NCBI GenBank assembly: GCA_014284505.1
Contig: JAAFYY010000001.1
Span: 3,906,001 to 3,970,000 of the forward strand
Direction: 5' to 3'
Origin: Streptacidiphilus sp. 4-A2
Lineage (GTDB): Bacteria; Actinomycetota; Actinomycetes; Streptomycetales; Streptomycetaceae
DNA length: 64,000 nucleotides
The notes under the pieces are model-generated. The model was not told the DNA's origin and made no database searches. It was given only the letters and a program-made list of their open reading frames with translations. Positions within the stretch are counted from its first letter, which is position 1; every line of letters begins with the position of its first letter. Positions 27,721 through 38,172 of this stretch are shown here, piece after piece. Position numbers and translations under genes: made by a program.

Positions 27721-30700
27721 CTACTGCTTCTCGGTGACTCCGGCGGAGTCGAAGGTAGCTACATCGTGCATCGCCCGCGCGGCGGACTGCACCAGGGGCA
27801 GGGCCAGCAGGGCGCCGGTGCCCTCGCCGAGGCGCAGGTCCAGATCGATCAGCGGCGCAGGCCGAGCTTCGCCAGCGCGGCCTTGTGGCCGGGCTCGGCG
27901 GAGCGGTGCCCGGCGATGCAGGCCGCCAGCACCTCCGGGCGATGGCCTTGGCCACCAGCGCCGCCGCACCGGCGATCACACCGTCCAGGATCACCGGGGT
28001 GCGCAGGCTGGCCGCACCGAGCAGGAACCCGGCGATGGCGGCGTGCTCCAGGCCGCCGACAGCCGCGAGCACGCCGATCGGGTCGGCCGGATCCGGCTGG
28101 TGCAGTTCCAGCGCCTTCCGGATCACCGCGACCTTGCGGGCATGGGTCTCGTCGTTGATGCCGGTGCCCCGGCCGGTGACCACCGACGGGTCCTCGCCGG
28201 TGAACACGCAGATCAGCGCGGCGGCCGGGTGGTGTTGGCGATCCCCATGTCACCGGTGACCAGGGCCTTGTTCCCGGCCGCGACCAGGTCGCGGGCGGTC
28301 TCGATGCCGACCTCGATGGCCTGCAACGCCTCCTCGCGGGTCATCGCCGGACCGGTGGTCATGTCGGCGGTGCCGGCCGTACCTTGCGCGGCAGCAGGCC
28401 GGTGGTCCGGCCCGACTCGATCGCCGCGGGCAGTTCGGCGGCGACGCCGACGTCGACCACGCAGACCTCGGCGCCCAGCTGGGCGGCGAAGGCGTTCACG
28501 ACCGCGCCGCCCGCCAGGAAGTTCGCCACCATCTGGGCGGTCACCTCCTGCGGCCAGTGGGTGACCTCCTGCGCGTGCACCCCGTGGTCCCCGGCGAAGA
28601 CCGCGACACACGCGGGCTCGGGGATCGGCGGCGGGCACTTGCGGGACAGACCGCACAGCTGCGCGGAGATTATCTCCAGCATCCCCAGCGACCCGGCCGG
28701 CTTGGTCATCCGCTTCTGCCGGTCCCACGCCTCGCCGAGCGCCTTGGCGTCCAGCGGGCGGATCCCGCGCAGGGTCTCCTGGAGCACGCTGTGCGGCTCC
28801 TCCCCGGCAGGGCGGCGGCCGTAGGTCTCCTCGTGCACCACCCAGGAGAGCGGGCGCTTCTTCGCCCATCCGGCCTGGGCCAGCTCGGGCTCGTCGGGGA
28901 ACTCGTTGACATAGCCGACGCAGAGGTAGGCGACGACCTCCAGGTGCTCGGGCAGGCCGAGCTCGTCACCAGCTCCTGCTCGTCGAAGAAGCTGACCCAG
29001 CCGACGCCGAGGCCCTCGGCGCGGGCCGCGAGCCAGAGGTTCTCCACCGCCAGGGCCGCCGAGTAGGGGGCCATCTGCGGCTGGGTGTGGCGGCCCAGGG
29101 TGTGCCGGCCGCCACGGGTGCGGTCGGCGGTGACCACGATGTTGACCGGGGTCTCCAGGATCGCCTCGATCTTCAGCTCCCGGAACTGCTTCGCCCGGCC
29201 CTTGGGGAGGGAGTCGGCGTAGACGTCACGCTGACGCTCCGCCAGCTCGTGCATCCGGGCCCGGGTCTTCTTGGAGCGGATCACCACGAAGTCCCAGGGC
29301 TGGGAGTAGCCCACGCTGGGCGCGGTGTGCGCGGCTTCCAGCACCCGCAGCAGCACCTCGTGCGGGACCGGGTCGGCGCGGAAGCCGTTGCGGATGTCCC
29401 GCCGCTCGCGCATCACCCGGTGCACGGCCTCGCGCATGTCGTCGTCGTACCCGGGGGCGGGCGGGCCGTCGTAGACCACGGGCTCGTCCTCCTCCTCGAC
29501 CTCGACCTCGACCTCAGGCTCGGTCTGAACCTCGGCCTGGACCTCGGCCTCGGCAGCGGCCTCGACCTCAGGCTCAACCTCAACCTCAGCCACGGGCACG
29601 GCCTCGGGCAGGGTTTCGGGCTGGGCCTGGGCCTGGGCCTGGGCCGGCTGGGCCGGGAGCACGGGCTCCGCCACCTCGACCGGCACCGGGGCCGCGCCAG
29701 TGAGCAGGCCGGTGCCGAGAGCGGTGCTCTCGGCCGTCGGCGCGGCCTCGGCAACCGGCTGCGGGCCCTGTTCGGACGTGTGCTGTTCGGACGTGCTCTG
29801 CTCGGACAGGATCTGCTCCTGGGCGGTCGGCTGTTCCGGCAGGGCCTCGACCGGGGCTGCGGGCTGCGGCGGCGGCGCCATGAACGCGGCGATCCGCCCG
29901 TTCCCGGCGCCGGACTGGACAAGCTGGACGGGCTGGACGGGCTGGACGGGCTGCGACTGCGCGGGGATCACCGGCTCAGCCACGACCGGCACCGCCTCGA
30001 CGGCCACGGCCTCGACCATGGACACGGCCTCGACCGCTACCGCCGGGCCGGGTCGACGGCGGGGTCGGGTACGGCCTGCGCGAGCGGCTCGGGGGGACGC
30101 CACCGGCGCGGGCTCCGGCACGGTCTGCGGGTCGGCGGGAACCTCAGGCGCGGCCTCGGCCACTGGCTGCACCGGCACGGCCTGCGGCTGCTCCGGCACG
30201 GCCTGCGGCTGCTCCGGCACGGCCATCGGCTCCACGGCAGGCTGAACCGGCGCGGCTGGCTGCGGCTCCACCGCGACGGGCTCCTGGGCCACCGGCTGCA
30301 CGGCAACGGGCTCCACCGCAACCGGCGCCGCGACAACGGGCTCCAGGACGACCGCCTCGGGGGCTGCCGCCTCGGCGACCGGGTGGTCCAGGTACTCCGG
30401 GCCCGGCTGCGGCGCGGGTGCGGCCGCTGCGGAGTCGCCGGACGGGCCGCGCTCGGCGAGCGAGCGCACCGGCACCTGGCCGGTCATCATCGACGGGTCG
30501 GGGATGGGCGGCCCGGCGTGCAGCGGACGGCGCGGCGCGGAGGCCTGCTGCGCCTGCTCCTGCGGCTCCGGCGGCGCCGCCTGCGGCTGCTGCGCGACCG
30601 GCTGGGCAACGGACTGAGCAACCGGCTGGGCAACCGGCTGCGCGACCGCGACCGACTGCTGAACCGGCTGGGCGAGCTGCTGGACGACCTGCTGCGGCGC

Positions 30701-31226
30701 CGGCTGCTCGGCGGCGCCCGGCTGCACCAGCAGCTGCGGCGGATTCAGCGGCGGCCAGGAGGGGGCCATCGGCTCGCCGACCGAGGACGGCTGAACGGCG
30801 GTCAGCTCCGGCTCCGCCGGCGTGGCGGCCACCGTCAGCGGGATGGTCTGCCCGGACACCGCCTGGACCTGACCGGCCTGACCGGGCATCCCTGGCCGGA
30901 GCCCGGCTGACCGGGACCCATCTGGCCGGGCACCAGCAGCGGAGCCGCCGCCTCCACGAAGGGCTGGACCGGAATGACCGGCTGGACCGGGACAGCCTGG
31001 ACCGGCACCACCGGCTCACGCTGCGCGGGCTCGCTCCAGGAGCCCTGCGGTCCGGGCATGAGCAGCTCGTCCTCCTCCTCGTCCAGCCCGTCCGGCTGGT
31101 CGAGGAAGGTGTACGGCGGCCGGACCACGCCCCCGGCTGGGAGGCGTCGGCCCCGAAGGGGACGTGGGTTGCCTGCTCCCCGACGGGAGGCAGCCCTCCA
31201 GTCGGGACGTGGCCGGTATCGCTCAT
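27721..31226 (-). CDS. cobT: BluB-CobT fusion with a long low-complexity N-terminus (several frameshifts)
   Basis: About 1170 residues in three parts. Residues 1 to about 500: a Pro/Ala/Val/Gln/Glu-rich region with short repeats (PVAQPVAQSVAQ, PEQPQAVPEQPQAVP, SEQSTSEQHTSEQ, VEVEPEVEAAAEAEVQAEV). Next a BluB nitroreductase domain (VMRERRDIRNGFRADPVP, SVGYSQPWDFVVIR, GRAKQFRELKIEAILETP, LGVGWVSFFDEQEL), which makes 5,6-dimethylbenzimidazole from FMNH2. Last a CobT domain (MTKPAGSLGMLE, FAGDHGVHAQEVTHWP, NFLAGGAVVNAFA, VTGDMGIANTT, GTGIND), which activates that base as alpha-ribazole phosphate. The junction reads in frame through WAKKRPLSWVVHEETYG. ATG 31226 behind AAGGAG. Breaks near 31130, 30895, 28970, 28375, 28227, 27940 and 27865. 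Confidence 0.88.
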
Positions 31227-31585
31227 GTCACTAGCTCCTTCCAGGGCCGCGTGACGTCCTCGGCGGCGCGCTCACAGACCGCGCCGCCCAACGTTCAAGT
31301 CCTCGCCTCATGGTGACGAAGCGATGGGCACCGGCCTGCTACCTACAACAACGACGGGACCGTGGCAACCGGCACGATCGCCACGGACCTAACGGCATTC
31401 TCCCGGTCCGTCAGGCGCCGACGGGCGCCCGCACCCCAGGTCGGCATGTGGCTTGCGCCACGTTCGAACGCCGGAGCGCCGACGCCGGATCGCCGAAAAC
31501 GGAGAAATCGATCATCAGCGGGACCAGCGCGCGACAAGGCGACAAGAACCGGGCGTCAGCCTACCTGCCAGCACCGACAACGACG
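31227..31585. other. 359-bp gap between cobL and bluB-cobT
   Basis: Holds several inverted repeats: GGCGGCGCG/CGCGCCGCC (31262-31288) close to the bluB-cobT start, CCGTGGC/GCCACGG (31360-31386) and GTGGC-TTGC-GCCAC (31448-31461). I looked for a cobalamin riboswitch (B12 box) on the minus strand and could not find a convincing one. A promoter for bluB-cobT is expected here. Confidence 0.5.
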
Positions 31586-32818
31586 TCAGCGGTCGCCCCA
31601 CAGCACGAACACAGGTGCGATCCGGCCATGCTCCAGCTCCGGCTCGCCCACCAGCGGCGCGAGCGGCGAACTGTGCAGCAGCGTGCCGTCCACCGCGTAG
31701 CCGACCTCGGCGAGCGCCCGGCGCGCGGCCTCGACCTGCTCCAGGGTGCGCGGCAGCACGACCACGCGCTCCGGGCGGCGGCCGAGGCACGCGCGCAGCA
31801 CCTCCGCGCCGTCGCGCACCAGCACCACATCCGGCTCGGGCAGGTCGGCGAGCACCGCCGGCGCGCTGCCGTGGACCGTGCGCACCAGCACACCGTGGCG
31901 GCGGGCGCTGACGTCGATCCGGGCGCAGGCGTCGGCGTCCCGGTCCACGGCCAGCACCGCGGCCCCGGCCCGGGCCGCGTCCACGGAGAGCGAGCCGTTG
32001 CCCGCGCCGATGTCCCAGAGCAGGTCGCCCGGCCGGGCGCCGAGCCGGGCAAGCACCAGTGCCCGTACCGCGGACGGGAGTTCGACCCGGGGGGCGGTCC
32101 CGGGCAGCGCGGCGGTCCCGGCCGGGGCGGGCTCGGCCGCCCAGCCCCGCTCCGGCCCCGGGAAGTCGAGCGGGCGCCCGGCCAGCCAGCCGGAGGGCAC
32201 GTCCGGGCCCTGCTGGCCACCGCCGATGACCAGCACCACATTCGGGTCGCGCCACAGGTGGTCCGGCACCCGGTCCGAGGTCAGCACGGTGATGTTCTCC
32301 TCCGGGCTGCCCAGGGCCTCGCAGATGACGAAGGTCCGGTGGACGTCGCGGAGCATCAGGGCGAGTTCGGAGGGACCGGCCCCGGGCGCGGTGAGCACCG
32401 CGACCTTCGGGTTGGCCCGGCAGACGTTGGCGGCCCGGCGCAGCCCCCGGCCGTGGGTGCTGACCACCTGGGCGTCGTCCCAGGCCATCCCGGCGCGGGC
32501 GAAGGCGGCGGAGACCGAGGAGACCGCGGGCAGCACCTCCAGCTCCAGGCCGTACTCGGGCTTGCGCAGGGTGCGGACCACGCCGAAGAAGCCGGGGTCG
32601 CCCTCGGCGACCACCACGGCGGTGCCCCGGTGGTCGACGACCCGGCGGGCCACCAGCGCGACGCTGCCCAGCGCCATCCGCTCGACACCCGGTGGCAGCC
32701 GCAGCTCCCGCAGCTGGCTGCTGCCGCCCGCGACCAGGGTCGCCACGTCGAGCGCCGCCTGCGCGGCGGCGGTCAGCGGTGACCCGTCCCAGCCGATCAC
32801 TGTGACCCGGTCGGCCAT
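31586..32818 (-). CDS. cobL: Precorrin-6Y C5,15-methyltransferase (decarboxylating), CobL
   Basis: Unbroken, 410 residues. The N-terminal CobE/CbiE-type tetrapyrrole methylase domain shows VTVIGWDGSPLT at the start and VVVAEGDPGFFGVVRTL and LPAVSSVSAAFARAGMAW further in. The C-terminal CbiT-type Rossmann domain shows PGDLLWDIGAGNGSLSVDAAR near residue 265 and VVLVRDG. It methylates C5 and C15 of precorrin-6Y and removes the C12 acetate carboxyl in the aerobic B12 route. It precedes bluB-cobT on the same strand. One of the few long genes here without any frame break. Confidence 0.93.
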   Translation of the reverse strand: MADRVTVIGWDGSPLTAAAQAALDVATLVAGGSSQLRELRLPPGVERMALGSVALVARRVVDHRGTAVVVAEGDPGFFGVVRTLRKPEYGLELEVLPAVSSVSAAFARAGMAWDDAQVVSTHGRGLRRAANVCRANPKVAVLTAPGAGPSELALMLRDVHRTFVICEALGSPEENITVLTSDRVPDHLWRDPNVVLVIGGGQQGPDVPSGWLAGRPLDFPGPERGWAAEPAPAGTAALPGTAPRVELPSAVRALVLARLGARPGDLLWDIGAGNGSLSVDAARAGAAVLAVDRDADACARIDVSARRHGVLVRTVHGSAPAVLADLPEPDVVLVRDGAEVLRACLGRRPERVVVLPRTLEQVEAARRALAEVGYAVDGTLLHSSPLAPLVGEPELEHGRIAPVFVLWGDR

Positions 32819-32946
32819 CGCGGCTGCTCCCCCTCGCTGCGTCGTCGCTGCGTCGTCGCTGTGCCGGGTGCCGCCGTGTCAGCGGCGGGTCCCGGGCGGC
32901 TCCGGTCCTGCGGAGCAGGCGGCCACAGGCACCCTATCCGCTGCGA

Positions 32947-33552
32947 TCACCAGTGCGGGTCCGGTTCGTCGGAGGGATCCGCCCCCTCCAGGTCCTCGGG
33001 CAGCAGGCTCCACAGGATCAGGTCGCTGCGGGCCGGGCCCGCGGGCTCGCCGTCGCGGACGATCCAGGCGCTGCGCAGCACTCCCTCGCTGATGCAGCCG
33101 ATCTTCTGGGCGACCTGCTGGGCGGCGCTGTTGCCGGCCGCGGTGCGCAGCTCCAGCCGCTCGAAGCGCTGGTCCTCGAACAGCCAGCGGGCCACTCCGC
33201 GCAGGGCCTCGCCGGCGTAGCCCTCGCCGCGGGCCCAGGGGGCGGTGATCACCTCGGCCTCGGTGCTGCGCAGCCGCCAGTCGGTGGCCCGCAGCCGGAC
33301 GCTGCCGACCAGGCGCTGGGTGAGGAACTCGTGCACGGCCAGGACCAGGCCCCCGCCGGTGCGCTGGGCGGGGGCGAGCAGGGAGACCCAGGAGGCGGCG
33401 TCGGAGGGGCGGTAGCCGTGCGGGACGGTGGTCCAGGTGCGGACCAGCTCGTCAGCCATCATCTCGCTGAGCGCGGGCACGTCCTGCGGTTCGAAGGCCC
33501 GCAGCACCAGCCGGTCGGTGCTGATCGAGATCTCGGGGAAGCTGGACGTCAT
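32947..33552 (-). CDS. GNAT acetyltransferase, RimJ/RimL type
   Basis: Unbroken, 201 residues from ATG 33552, which follows AGGAGCAGTGG. TDRLVLRAFEPQDVPALSEM is the usual N-terminus of the RimJ/RimL branch; RGEGYAGEALRGVARWLFED supplies the acetyl-CoA loop and FERLELRTAAGNSAAQQVAQKIG the neighbouring helix, ending with an acidic tail. It may acetylate an N-terminal amine or a small molecule; the substrate cannot be read from the sequence. Confidence 0.88.
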   Translation of the reverse strand: MTSSFPEISISTDRLVLRAFEPQDVPALSEMMADELVRTWTTVPHGYRPSDAASWVSLLAPAQRTGGGLVLAVHEFLTQRLVGSVRLRATDWRLRSTEAEVITAPWARGEGYAGEALRGVARWLFEDQRFERLELRTAAGNSAAQQVAQKIGCISEGVLRSAWIVRDGEPAGPARSDLILWSLLPEDLEGADPSDEPDPHW

Positions 33553-33695
33553 CACCACTGCTCCTGCCTGGCTCCGCCTCTTCGGCGGGGCTACAGGAAC
33601 GATCATGCGGCAGGGAAGGCGTTTTCGTCATCCTTTTGGCGTGGCGCGCCGGATCGCGCGCCACGCCGGAAAAGGGGCCGCGGCCCTCCGGCGGC

Positions 33696-34194
33696 TCAGG
33701 CCGTGGCGGCCAGCACGGGAGCGGTCTTCTCCAAGGCGATGAAGCTCAGCTTGGGGGTGACCTCCTCGACCCGGGTCCGCCGGTAGCCGAGGCGCTCGTA
33801 CAGCCGCAGGTTGCCCAGGCTGCGGTGGCCGGTGAACAGGCGGTACGCCTGGACCGGGCGGTCGCCCTCGGCCAGCCGCTGCCATGCCGCGCAGCAGGCG
33901 GGTGCCCAGGCCGTGGCGCTGCATCCGCGGGTGGACGCAGAGGCGGCCGAGACGGCCGACGCCGTCGTCGTCCACCCAGCCGCGGACGCTGCCGACGACC
34001 TCGTCACCGAGGCGGGCGACCAGCACGTGCCGTTCCTTCAGCTCGGTGCGGAGGCTGTCCAGCGACTGCGTCAGCGGCTCGATGGCCCAGTCGCCGTACA
34101 GCTCGGCCTCGCTCTGGTAGCAGAGGTACTGAAGCTTGAGAATCCGCTCAGCGTCGTCCTCGGTCGCTATCGAGGTGGTTACGCTCATGCCCAT
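33696..34194 (-). CDS. GNAT acetyltransferase (one frameshift)
   Basis: About 166 residues. TTSIATEDDAERILKLQYLC at the start, VVGSVRGWVDDDGVGRLGRL, and the acetyl-CoA loop VHPRMQRHGLGTRLL; after one frame break near 33882 it continues YRLFTGHRSLGNLRLYERLG and ends APVLAATA. ATG 34194 has GGGAGGAAC upstream; ATG 34188 is the alternative. Substrate unknown. Confidence 0.83.
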
Positions 34195-34651
34195 GCGCGC
34201 GTTCCTCCCTTTCCTGTTGTACCCCGGTCGCGGGGGATGAGGGATGCGACCGGGCGTGCCCTGACCGGAGGCAGGTCGGCCCTTCTGACGGGCCGGGCGT
34301 ACGTTCATGCCCATTACCCATCCGTCAGTCCTTTCCAACCTGCGGATTAACGGGACAGGACGGGAACATGACGGTAGGACCTGTTCAGTCCCGGGTGAGC
34401 GTACCCACTCCGCAGCTGCGGGCGGCCCCCGCCGCAGCGCCCGGATCCGCCCGGCCCCCGGGCCCCGGACGGCGGGTGACCGCGGGCGGCGGCCGCCGAC
34501 CGGCCGTTGCCGGGGCCGCGCCGGGCCCCCTGCGGTCGGCGGGCAGGCCGCCGCGGGCCGTGGCAAGCGCCCCGAACGGCTCAACGATGAGTCCAATCTC
34601 ACTCCCCGCTCCGCTCCCTGACCAGCCCGGATCGGCCCGGATCGGCCCGGC
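34195..34651. other. 457-bp gap with a 9-bp inverted repeat and one doubtful ORF
   Basis: cccggtcgc (34223-34231) and gcgaccggg (34246-34254) face each other just upstream of the GNAT gene. A plus-strand frame from ATG 34368 behind AGGACGGG is open beyond the gap, with Pro/Arg/Ala-rich composition; it overlaps the sigma-like gene antisense and I do not accept it as a gene. Confidence 0.4.
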
Positions 34652-35326
34652 TCAGCCCGGGTGGAGCATCCGGCGCAGGCAGGCCAGGCAGCGGGCGCGC
34701 AGCGGGCCGATGCTGCGCGCGGCAGTGCGAGTGCGGCCGCCCAGCTCCCGGTAGGCCGGGGTCGGTGCCTCCAGCAGCGCCGCGACCAGCGCCGGGCAGC
34801 GGGCCGGGAGCCGGGCCGCGGCGGTCCGCAGCTCGCGGGCCCGCTCGGCGGCCAGGGTCCGCTGCTCGGGCGAGCCGTCGTCCGGGCGGGCCCGGGCGGC
34901 CAGCCGGGCCGCGGCGGCCCGGGCCCGGGCCAGTTCCCCGCGCTCGGCGAGGGCCCGGCGGAACTCCTGCACGGTCAGCGCCCGCAGCCGGGCGGCCGGT
35001 CGGGAGACCCGGCGTTCGGCGGCGGCGCGCAGCCACACCTGCTGCTCCAGGTCGTCCGGGTCCAGGGCGCGGGCCGCGGCGAGCGAACGCAGCAGCCCGA
35101 GGAAGGAGTCCCGCAGTGCGGGATCGGCGGCGGTCGGCGCCGGGGCGCCGGGGGCCGGTCCGGTCGGCGCTCCGGTCGGCACTGCGCCGGTCGCGCAGGC
35201 GCCGTCGGGCGGTCCGGTGGTCGGTGGGACGTCATCGGGCGCTCCGGTGTTCGCGGGGGCGGGCCGCCCTGCTGAACGCGCCCGGGGCGGCCCGGGCCGC
35301 GCCCCGGAGGGGTGGTCCACCCGCAC
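34652..35326 (-). CDS. Sigma-70-like protein
   Basis: Unbroken, 224 residues from a GTG at 35326 that lacks a clear ribosome site. The first 80 residues are a Pro/Thr/Gly-rich linker. The rest reads like a shortened ECF-type sigma factor: LRDSFLGLLRSLAAARALDP and DLEQQVWLRAAAERRVSRP (region 2-like), then LPARCPALVAALLEAPTPAYRELGGRT and SIGPLRARCLACLRRML (region 4 helix-turn-helix). The true start may lie inside the linker. It stands just downstream of argH on the same strand, behind a strong terminator. Confidence 0.7.
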   Translation of the reverse strand: MRVDHPSGARPGPPRARSAGRPAPANTGAPDDVPPTTGPPDGACATGAVPTGAPTGPAPGAPAPTAADPALRDSFLGLLRSLAAARALDPDDLEQQVWLRAAAERRVSRPAARLRALTVQEFRRALAERGELARARAAAARLAARARPDDGSPEQRTLAAERARELRTAAARLPARCPALVAALLEAPTPAYRELGGRTRTAARSIGPLRARCLACLRRMLHPG

Positions 35327-35342
35327 GAGTGAGCGACACGCC

Positions 35343-35395
35343 GGAGGGGGACGCCGCGGCCGCGGTGTCCCCCTCCGCCGGACGGTCCGGCGGAG
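35343..35395 (-). terminator. Two overlapping hairpins after argH
   Basis: ctccgccgga/tccggcggag (10-bp stem, CGG loop, 35373-35395) begins four bases after the argH stop. It overlaps a second, loopless 17-bp inverted repeat (35343-35376, one mismatch). The two share 35373-35376 and are alternatives. Confidence 0.75.
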
Positions 35396-35398
35396 CGC

Positions 35399-36808
35399 TC
35401 AGCGCCTGGCGGCGGACCACTCCTGCTGCACCACCAGGTCGGCCTTGACCTCGGCGAGCTGCGCGGCCACCGCGGTCGGCGCGGTGCCGCCGCGGCCGTC
35501 CCGGGAGGCGATCGCGCCGTGGACGGTGAGCACCCCCGCACCTCGGGCGTCAGCAGCGGGGAGATCCCGGCGAACTGCTCGTCGGTCAGATCCGCCAGCT
35601 CCAGCCCGCGCGGCTCGCAGTACTTCACGCAGGCCCCGGCGACCTCGTGCGCCACCCGGAACGGCGTGCCCTGCTTGACCAGCCACTCGGCGACGTCGGT
35701 GGCCAGCGAGAACCCGGCCGGGGCCAGCTCCTCCAGCCGCTCCCGGTGCACGGTGAGGGTGGCCATCATCCCGGTGAAGGCCGGGAGCAGCACCTCCAGC
35801 GTGTCGCAGGAGTCGAAGACCGGCTCCTTGTCCTCCTGGAGGTCCCGGTTGTACGCCAGCGGCAGCGCCTTGAGGGTGGCCAGCAGCCCGGTGAGGTATC
35901 AGCGTCCGACTTGCCGCGCGCCAGCTCGGCGATGTCCGGGTTCTTCTTCTGCGGCATGATCGAGGAACCGGTGGAGAAGGCGTCGTGCAGGGTGATGAAG
36001 CCGAACTCGCGGGTGTTCCAGATGATCACCTCCTCGGCGATCCGGGAGAGGTTGATCCCGATCATCGCGGTGACGAAGGCGAACTCGGCGACATAGTCGC
36101 GCGAGGCCGTGCCGTCGATGGAGTTGGCCGCGGAGCCGCCCTCGAAGCCGAGTTCGGCCGCGACGAACTGCGGGTCCAGGCCGAGCGAGGAGCCGGCGAG
36201 CGCGCCGGAGCCGTAGGCGGAGACGGCGGTCCGGGTGTCCCACTGGCGCAGCCGCTCGGCGTCCCGGCCCAGCGCCTGCACATGGGCCAGCACATGGTGC
36301 GCGAAGAGCACCGGCTGGGCGTGCTGGAGGTGCGTACGCCCGGGCATCGCCGTGTCCGGGTGGGCCTCGGCGAGACCGACCAGGGCCTGCTGGAGGTCCA
36401 GCAGCAGTCCGCCGATGATCCGGGCGTGGTCGCGCAGGAACATCCGGCCGAGGGTGGCGATCTGGTCGTTGCGGGAGCGCCCGGCGCGCAGCTTGCCGCC
36501 GAGCTCGGGGCCGAGGAGTTCCAGCAGGCCGCGTTCGAGGGCGGTGTGCACGTCCTCGTCGGCGACAGTACCGGTGAAGGCCCCGGACTCGACGTCGGCC
36601 AGCAGCGTCTCCAGCCCTTCCAGCATCCGGGCCAGCTCGTCGGCGTCCAGGTGCCCGGCCCGGTGCAGGACCTGGGCGTGGGCCCGGGATCCGGCGATGT
36701 CGTAGGGGGCGAGCCGCCAGTCGAAGTGCACCGAGGCCGAGAGCCTGGCCAGTGCCTCGGACGGTCCGTCGGCGAAGCGCGCGCCCACAGGCGTACGTCG
36801 TTGCTCAT
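35399..36808 (-). CDS. argH: Argininosuccinate lyase (several frameshifts)
   Basis: Last step of arginine synthesis: argininosuccinate to arginine and fumarate. Fumarase-superfamily motifs are clear: SVHFDWRLAPYDIAGSRAH, AGRSRNDQIATLGRM, MPGRTHLQHAQPVLFAHH, and the signature GSSIMPQKKNPDIAELARGK. The start ATG 36808 lies six bases after the argG stop, so the two are cotranscribed. Frame breaks near 36786 and 35537 are single losses. Around 35896-35905 the expected SGRLIGNLTG is garbled and more than one base seems missing, which is the worst spot in the arg cluster. Confidence 0.93.
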
Positions 36809-36813
36809 GGTGG

Positions 36814-38009
36814 TCAGCCCTGGAGGTCGCGCTTGGCGGCGATCTTCGAGGACAGGCCGAAGATCTCGATGAAGCCCTTGGACAGCGACTGGTCGAAGGT
36901 GTCGCCGGTGTCGTAGGTGGCGAGGTTGAAGTCGTACAGCGACTGCTGCGAGGCGCGGCCGTTGACCACGGCCCGGCCGCCGTGCAGGACCATCCGGATG
37001 TCGCCGCTGACGTGCTGGTTGGCCTCGTTGACGAAGCCGTCCAGGGCGCGCTTGAGCGGGGAGAACCACAGGCCGTCGTAGACCAGTTCGGCCCAGCGCT
37101 GCTCCACCTGCCGCTTGTAGCGGGCGAGTTCGCGCTCCAGGGTGACGTTCTCCAGCGCCTGGTGCGCGGTGATCAGCGCGATCGCGCCGGGGGCCTCGTA
37201 GATCTCCCGGGACTTGATGCCGACCAGCCGGTCCTCGACCATGTCCAGCCGGCCGATGCCCTGGGCGCCGGCGCGCCGGTTGAGCTCCTCGATGGCCTGG
37301 AGCACGCCGACCTTGCGGCCGTCGATCGCGACCGGGACCCCGGCCTCGAAGCTGATGACGACCTCGTCGGCCTCGCGCGGGGTGGCCGGGTTCTGGGTGT
37401 ACTGGTAGACGTCCTCGATGGGGGCGTTCCAGATGTCCTCCAGGAAGCCGGTCTCCACGGCGCGGCCGAAGACGTTCTGGTCGATCGAGTAGGGGTTCTT
37501 CTTGGTGGTGACGATCGGCAGGTTGTTGGCCTCGGCGAAGGCGATGGCCTTGTCCCGGGTCATCGCGAAGTCGCGGACCGGGGCGATGCACTTCAGACCG
37601 GGGCGAGCGAGTTGATGCCGACCTCGAAGCGGACCTGGTCGTTGCCCTTGCCGGTGCAGCCGTGGGCGACGGTGCCGGCGCCGTGCTTCTTGGCGGCGGC
37701 GACCAGGTGCTTGACGATGACCGGCCGCGACAGCGCGGAGACCAGCGGGTACTGGCCCTGGTAGAGGGCGTTGGCCTTGAGCGCCGGCAGGCAGTACTCG
37801 TCGGCGAACTCCTCCCGGGCGTCGGCGACCTCGGCCTCGACCGCGCCGCAGTCCAGTGCCCGCTGGCGGATCGCGTCCAGGTCCTCGCCGCCCTGGCCGA
37901 CGTCCACGGCGACCGCGATGACCTCGGCGCCGGTCTCCTCGGCGATCCAACCGATGCAGACGGACGTGTCCAGACCGCCCGAGTAGGCGAGTACGACGCG
38001 CTCGGCCAT
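36814..38009 (-). CDS. argG: Argininosuccinate synthase (one frameshift)
   Basis: Joins citrulline and aspartate with ATP. The PP-loop AYSGGLDTSVCIGW is at residues 8-21, followed by GCTGKGNDQVRFEVG, then TTKKNPYSIDQN, PREADEVVISFE and LARYKRQVEQRWAELVYDG. One base is missing near 37602, between NSLAP and GLKCIAP; adding it gives 398 residues, the normal size. ATG 38009 follows GGAG. An ARG-box-like site lies 59 bases upstream of the start, so it has its own ArgR-controlled promoter apart from argCJBDR. Confidence 0.95.
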
Positions 38010-38067
38010 TGTCTTTACTCCAATTCACAGGGTGCGTGTCACAGGCTGCGTGGCATCCATGCACTGC

Positions 38068-38086
38068 TTGGAATAATTATGCATGA
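38068..38086. promoter_or_regulatory. ARG-box-like operator upstream of argG
   Basis: ttggaataattatgcatga, an AT-rich near-palindrome in otherwise very GC-rich DNA, fits the ARG box pattern (TGAATAATTATTCA-like) bound by ArgR. A second AT-rich half, ccatgcac, lies 9 bases away. Confidence 0.7.
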
Positions 38087-38172
38087 AGCCGTATGGATTT
38101 CAAAGCCCGGGCGCCGGGGGCGGCCGGGGCGGAGGGGGAGGTTTCGGCAGTGGTGCCGGGCCGTGGGGGCGG

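Noticed and set aside
29087..30910. A long plus-strand frame antisense to the BluB-CobT N-terminus
   Set aside because: It is the mirror of a low-complexity Pro/Gln/Glu region, giving Gly/Leu/Arg/His repeats; no start signal, and the minus strand has the BluB domain.
31227..31585. A cobalamin riboswitch upstream of bluB-cobT
   Set aside because: Expected because of the pathway, but I could not find the B12 box or its flanking conserved helices. A covariance-model search would be decisive.
34368..34754. Plus-strand frame MTVGPVQSRV... with a plausible ribosome site
   Set aside because: It overlaps the end of an unbroken gene on the other strand and has no recognisable features; chance open frames are common at this GC content.
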